Both the position numbers and the translations under genes were made by a program. Below the pieces are notes generated by a model that did not search any database, was not told the DNA's origin, and saw nothing but the letters and a program-made list of their open reading frames with translations. A DNA stretch of 64,000 bases from Streptomyces sp. HB132 (GTDB taxonomy: Bacteria; Actinomycetota; Actinomycetes; Streptomycetales; Streptomycetaceae), in NCBI RefSeq assembly GCF_016909575.1, contig NZ_JAFBGA010000005.1, positions 248,001 through 312,000 on the forward strand, read 5' to 3'. Shown piece by piece: positions 61,213-64,000 of the stretch; position 1 is the first letter of the stretch, and each line of letters opens with the position of its first letter.

Positions 61213-62133
61213 TCACGCCTCCTTTCGCATGCCGCGCAGCTGGACCGCGTAGGCGATGATCATCGTGACGACTCCCATGACGAGGGAGACCGTGGCCGCG
61301 TAGTTCTGCTGCCGGCCCGAGAAGGACAGCGTGAACGTGTAGAAGTTGGGCGTGAAGTAGGTGGTGATCGCGTTGGGCGCCAGGTCCTGCAGGATGCTGG
61401 GCTCGTTGAACAGCTGGAAGCTGCCGATCACCGAGAAGATCGTCGCGATCACCAGCGCGCCGCGGATCGCGGGGATCTTGACGGCGGTGATGATCCGCCA
61501 CTGTCCCGCGCCGTCGATCTCGGCGGCCTCGTAGAGGGACTTGGGCACGACACGCAGCGCCGAGTAGAAGATCAGCATGTTGTAGCCGATGAACTCCCAG
61601 GTGACGATGTTGCCGATGCTCGCCAGCACCAGGGAGGGCGACAGCGGGTCGGGCAGCGTCACGCCGAAGGCGTCGTTGAAATTCCCGACCAGGCCGAAGC
61701 GGGTGCCGTAGATGAAGCCCCACATCAGTGTGGCGACGACGGCGGGTACGGCGTACGGCAGGAAGATCGCGATCCGGAAGAAGCTCTTGCCGTAGATCCT
61801 GCCGCTGTCGAGGGCCAGGGCCACGAGCAGGGCGAGCCCGAGCATGATGGGCACCTGCACCACGAGGAAGAGAAGCACCCGGCCGACGGCGGCCCAGAAC
61901 TGTTCGTCCTCGAAGGCCCGTTGGAAGTTGTCCAGGCCGACGAACGACGTACCGCCCACCAACTGGTCCCGGAAGAAGCTCAGATAGAGCGAGTAGGCGA
62001 TCGGAGCCAGGAAGACCAGGGCGAACACCGCCATGAACGGTCCTACGAAGACCCAGCCGACCCGCCCGCGCCGGCTGCGGGAGCCTCTGGCCGGTGGGCG
62101 ACGTCCGGTCGTGATCGGCGTAACGGCCGTCAT
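61213..62133 (-). CDS. Sugar ABC importer permease (MalF type), GH42 operon
   Basis: A 306-residue permease with six hydrophobic helices; the EAA loop is SLYEAAEIDGAGQWRIITAV (about residues 199-218). ATG 62133 follows AGGAG by 6-7 nt. First gene of the GH42 operon. Its promoter region contains a perfect 16-bp palindrome, the presumed operator for the divergent LacI-family regulator. Confidence 0.92.
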   Translation of the reverse strand: MTAVTPITTGRRPPARGSRSRRGRVGWVFVGPFMAVFALVFLAPIAYSLYLSFFRDQLVGGTSFVGLDNFQRAFEDEQFWAAVGRVLLFLVVQVPIMLGLALLVALALDSGRIYGKSFFRIAIFLPYAVPAVVATLMWGFIYGTRFGLVGNFNDAFGVTLPDPLSPSLVLASIGNIVTWEFIGYNMLIFYSALRVVPKSLYEAAEIDGAGQWRIITAVKIPAIRGALVIATIFSVIGSFQLFNEPSILQDLAPNAITTYFTPNFYTFTLSFSGRQQNYAATVSLVMGVVTMIIAYAVQLRGMRKEA

Positions 62134-62219
62134 GGGTACTCCTGTTGATCCGGCGTTGAGCATGGCCCCGGCCGGATGGGACACCGGACATCGTGGAGGC
62201 ACTGTGCTTGAGAAGACCG

Positions 62220-62235
62220 ATGTTTACGTAAACAT
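62220..62235. promoter_or_regulatory. LacI-family operator of the GH42 operon
   Basis: ATGTTTACGTAAACAT, a perfect 16-bp palindrome with the central CG and AT-rich arms typical of LacI-family sites. It lies about 10-25 nt downstream of the predicted transcription start of the permease operon. Confidence 0.8.
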
Positions 62236-62250
62236 TTCTCGGTGAGAGGA

Positions 62251-62279
62251 TGTTCACACGCTCTCCTCCTTACGGTCAA
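62251..62279 (-). promoter_or_regulatory. Promoter of the GH42 sugar operon
   Basis: On the minus strand TTGACC (62279-62274), 17 nt, TGAACA (62256-62251). The -35 is strong, the -10 moderate. Transcription would begin near 62244, just before the palindrome. Confidence 0.5.
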
Positions 62280-62573
62280 GGCCGGACTCTCATTCACTCG
62301 TTCGGGTTTTGCCGATCTCCCCACCACCGGTCCTGCCGTCTGGTAGGGGGCGTCACGACGAGAGGGCTCGCGCTGTCGGCGCCGGGCGACCGAAAGTGGT
62401 AGAAATGCCGATGGCCCGAGCCCTCGGTCCCACGCGATGCGAGCCGGACGCGAAGCGGCCGTGGGGAGCGTTACTACCGGGCCGGCCGCAGGGCGCGCGC
62501 GGCGGAAGACCGCCGACGGCCGGAAGAGCACCCCCACATGGTGAAAGGCTCACACGACGACGGAGGCAGACGG

Positions 62574-63611
62574 GTGCAGGGACAGGAACGGGCCATGGAC
62601 CGGCCTCCGCGCAAGGAAGCGTCCATGGCCGACGTCGCGCGCTTGGCCGGGGTCTCCTCACAGACGGTCTCCCGCGTGTCCAACGGGCACCCGATGGTGT
62701 CCGGAGACACCCGGGAACGCGTTCTCGCCGCCATGAAGGAGCTCAACTACCGGCCCAACAGTGCCGCGCGCGCCCTCAAGAGCGGGAGGTTCCGCACGCT
62801 GGGCGTCATCCTGTTCACGCTGGCCACCACGGGCAACGTCCGTACGCTGGAGGCCATTTCCGCCTCCGCGGCCGACGAGGGCTACGCCATCACCCTGCTG
62901 CCCGTCGCCACACCCACCAGTACGGACGTCCACGGAGCCGTCACCGTGCTCGGCGAGCAGATGGTGGACGGCATCATCGTGATCATGGAAGTCCGCCTGC
63001 TGGACGCCGCCATCTCGCTGCCGCCGAACACCCACGTCGTGGTGGCCGACTCCGACGCGGGCGACCGGTACAGCGTCGTGGACACCGACCAGTCGGGGGG
63101 TTCCGAGGCAGCCGTGCGGCATCTGCTCGACCTCGGACACCGCACCGTGGTGCATGTCGCCGGCCCGTCGGAGTCGTTCGCCGCGCAGCGCCGTGCCCAC
63201 GCCTGGCGGAAGACCCTCGAGGAGGCGGGACGCCCGGTCCCTCCCCCGGTGGCCGGCGACTGGTCGGCGGCATCCGGATACGCGGCAGGTCTGGACCTGG
63301 CGGCGGACCCCACGTGCACTGCGATCTTCGCGGCCAACGACCAGATGGCGCTGGGTGTCCTGAGGGCCCTGCACGAGAGGGGCAGGCGCGTGCCCGAGGA
63401 CGTCAGCGTGGTGGGGTTCGACGACATCGCCGACTCCGCCTCCTTCCTTCCGCCGCTCACGACCGTCCACCAGGACTTCGCCGAGATCGGACGGCTGTGC
63501 GTGGACGGAGTGCTGCGGCAGATCCGCAACGAGACGACGGAGCGCGGTACCACCCTGGTCCCGACACGCCTGATCGTCCGGGCCAGTACGGCCCCGCCGC
63601 CCCACAGGTGA
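62574..63611 (+). CDS. LacI-family transcriptional repressor
   Basis: A 345-residue regulator. The helix-turn-helix ADVARLAGVSSQTVSRVSNG (about residues 19-38) and hinge YRPNSAARALKSGR are followed by a periplasmic-binding-like effector domain (TLGVILFTLATTGN, VSVVGFDDIADSASFLPPLT). GTG 62574 is chosen because GGAGG ends 7 nt upstream; ATG 62538 and ATG 62595 are alternatives. Divergent from the GH42 importer operon, it probably represses that operon by binding 62220-62235 until a galactoside-type inducer arrives. Confidence 0.94.
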   Translation: MQGQERAMDRPPRKEASMADVARLAGVSSQTVSRVSNGHPMVSGDTRERVLAAMKELNYRPNSAARALKSGRFRTLGVILFTLATTGNVRTLEAISASAADEGYAITLLPVATPTSTDVHGAVTVLGEQMVDGIIVIMEVRLLDAAISLPPNTHVVVADSDAGDRYSVVDTDQSGGSEAAVRHLLDLGHRTVVHVAGPSESFAAQRRAHAWRKTLEEAGRPVPPPVAGDWSAASGYAAGLDLAADPTCTAIFAANDQMALGVLRALHERGRRVPEDVSVVGFDDIADSASFLPPLTTVHQDFAEIGRLCVDGVLRQIRNETTERGTTLVPTRLIVRASTAPPPHR

Positions 63612-63643
63612 ACGCGCACCCTCGCGCGCCGGGCGGCCCCCAC

Positions 63644-63659
63644 GGACCGTGAACGGTCC
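63644..63659 (+). terminator. Inverted repeat after the LacI-family gene
   Basis: GGACCGT-GA-ACGGTCC, 7-bp perfect arms, 32 nt past the stop. Terminator or operator; the 2-nt centre is too tight for a good hairpin loop. Confidence 0.4.
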
Positions 63660-63709
63660 TGCTGGACCCGCCCGGTGCACGCCGTGACCTCGGCGCGGAG
63701 AAGGACGCC

Positions 63710-63883
63710 GTGACGGCCGAGGCCGACAGAGCCGGCACCACCGGCCCAACGCGCGCGGAGCCGCCGCTTTTCAAGCGGGCCGGACTGCTGTACGCCTGGG
63801 CCCTTGAGCTCCGAGGGGCGAGGACCCCAGGACTCGTGGCCACCCGCCTCCGACGCCCGGCCCGAGGCGAGCAGACCCCCTGA
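63710..63883 (+). CDS. Possible small protein, 57 residues
   Basis: GTG at 63710 is preceded by GGAGAAGGA at 5-13 nt, a good ribosome site. The product (MTAEADRAGTTG... FKRAGLLYAWALELRGARTP) is basic with no recognised domain. It lies between the repressor stop and a convergent partial gene. Could be a chance ORF. Confidence 0.3.
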   Translation: MTAEADRAGTTGPTRAEPPLFKRAGLLYAWALELRGARTPGLVATRLRRPARGEQTP

Positions 63884-63918
63884 CCGCTGCCGCCGCCTCC
63901 CGGACGGGCCCTGTCCCT

Positions 63919-64000
63919 TCAGGTCCTGCGGCGTGCGGCCCAGACGGTGCGTTCGGTGCGAACCACGAGGTCGGTACGGCGCAGAACGCTGTGGGGGCCG
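63919..64000 (-). CDS. Partial gene at the right edge, C-terminus only
   Basis: The last 26 codons of a minus-strand gene entering from beyond the window: GPHSVLRRTDLVVRTERTVW then AARRRT and a stop (TGA 63921-63919). The start and most of the protein are missing, so no family can be assigned with confidence. Confidence 0.6.
   Translation of the reverse strand, partial: GPHSVLRRTDLVVRTERTVWAARRRT

Larger units (their letters stand above)
62134..62573. other. Divergent control region, GH42 operon and lacI-type gene
   Basis: The 440-nt spacer carries the operator at 62220-62235 and the leftward promoter at 62251-62279. The rest, about 290 nt to the regulator start, has no gene; I see no equally clear promoter for the regulator. 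Confidence 0.5.
63612..63918. other. Spacer after the LacI-family gene
   Basis: The 307-nt stretch holds an inverted repeat at 63644-63659 and a possible small ORF at 63710-63883. Nothing else is convincing. Confidence 0.4.

Noticed and set aside
1..64000. tRNA genes, rRNA, CRISPR arrays, transposases
   Set aside because: No cloverleaf-like T-arm/anticodon patterns, regular spacer-repeat arrays or DDE transposase motifs were found by eye.

Overview
The window is high-GC actinobacterial DNA, almost certainly from a Streptomyces chromosome. Supporting signs are very strong GC bias with long open frames on both strands, frequent GTG/TTG starts, GGAGG-type ribosome binding sites, many 4-nt start/stop overlaps, and diagnostic genes (a chaplin, a MelC1/MelC2 tyrosinase pair, a SigB/SigF-family sigma factor, several sugar ABC systems). 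About 50 genes are supported. No rRNA, tRNA, CRISPR array or intact insertion sequence was seen.

Layout. 17-6703: six overlapping or nearly overlapping genes for an extracellular polysaccharide (Wzy-like polymerase, MurJ-like flippase, polysaccharide deacetylase, GT4 glycosyltransferase, Wzz-like protein, FemAB/GNAT-like transferase); a secreted GH26 enzyme at 10129-11322 may belong to the same function. 6815-10017: chaplin with a BldN-like promoter, convergent melC1-melC2, and a cytochrome P450. 11814-13866: dihydroxyacetone kinase dhaK-dhaL-dhaM. 14268-18411: secreted RHS/YD-repeat protein followed by two small membrane proteins of lower GC, behind a large palindrome. 18672-29021: three partner-switch-type regulators (RsbW-like ATPase, SpoIIE-like phosphatase, SigB/SigF-like sigma factor) interspersed with a secreted glycosidase/phosphoesterase fusion, a Nudix enzyme, a GNAT and an ABC-F protein with an 8-codon leader ORF. 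29222-31728: metY-metX. 31780-33038: a sulfite-oxidase-type molybdoenzyme split by an apparent frameshift. 33043-38986: NAD-dependent dehydrogenase, CbiZ, PRC-barrel protein and a BtuFCD-type transporter under a cobalamin riboswitch. 39317-45871: acyl-CoA oxidase, sugar kinase, zinc-free L31, a GNAT plus signal-less binding protein behind a CebR-type operator, YihY, cupin. 45904-51083: sugar ABC importer with a GH13 enzyme. 51778-56519: subtilase and divergent GH78 rhamnosidase. 56576-63611: LacI-regulated ABC importer with a GH42 beta-galactosidase. A partial gene runs off the right edge at 63919-64000.

How the parts fit. Carbohydrate capture dominates the right half: two binding-protein-dependent importers each carry an intracellular glycosidase, a secreted rhamnosidase stands next to them, and palindromes of the LacI-family type lie at promoters. 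The middle holds one-carbon/sulfur and B12 functions: metY-metX, a riboswitch-controlled corrinoid importer and CbiZ, which salvages imported cobinamides. The left half concerns the cell surface and development. The observations most worth follow-up are the MGSYYFFL leader ORF before the ABC-F gene, the RHS protein with its two small membrane-protein companions and upstream palindrome, the CebR-type operator before a GNAT/binding-protein pair, the G-run frameshift in the molybdoenzyme gene, and the apparent CTG start of metX.
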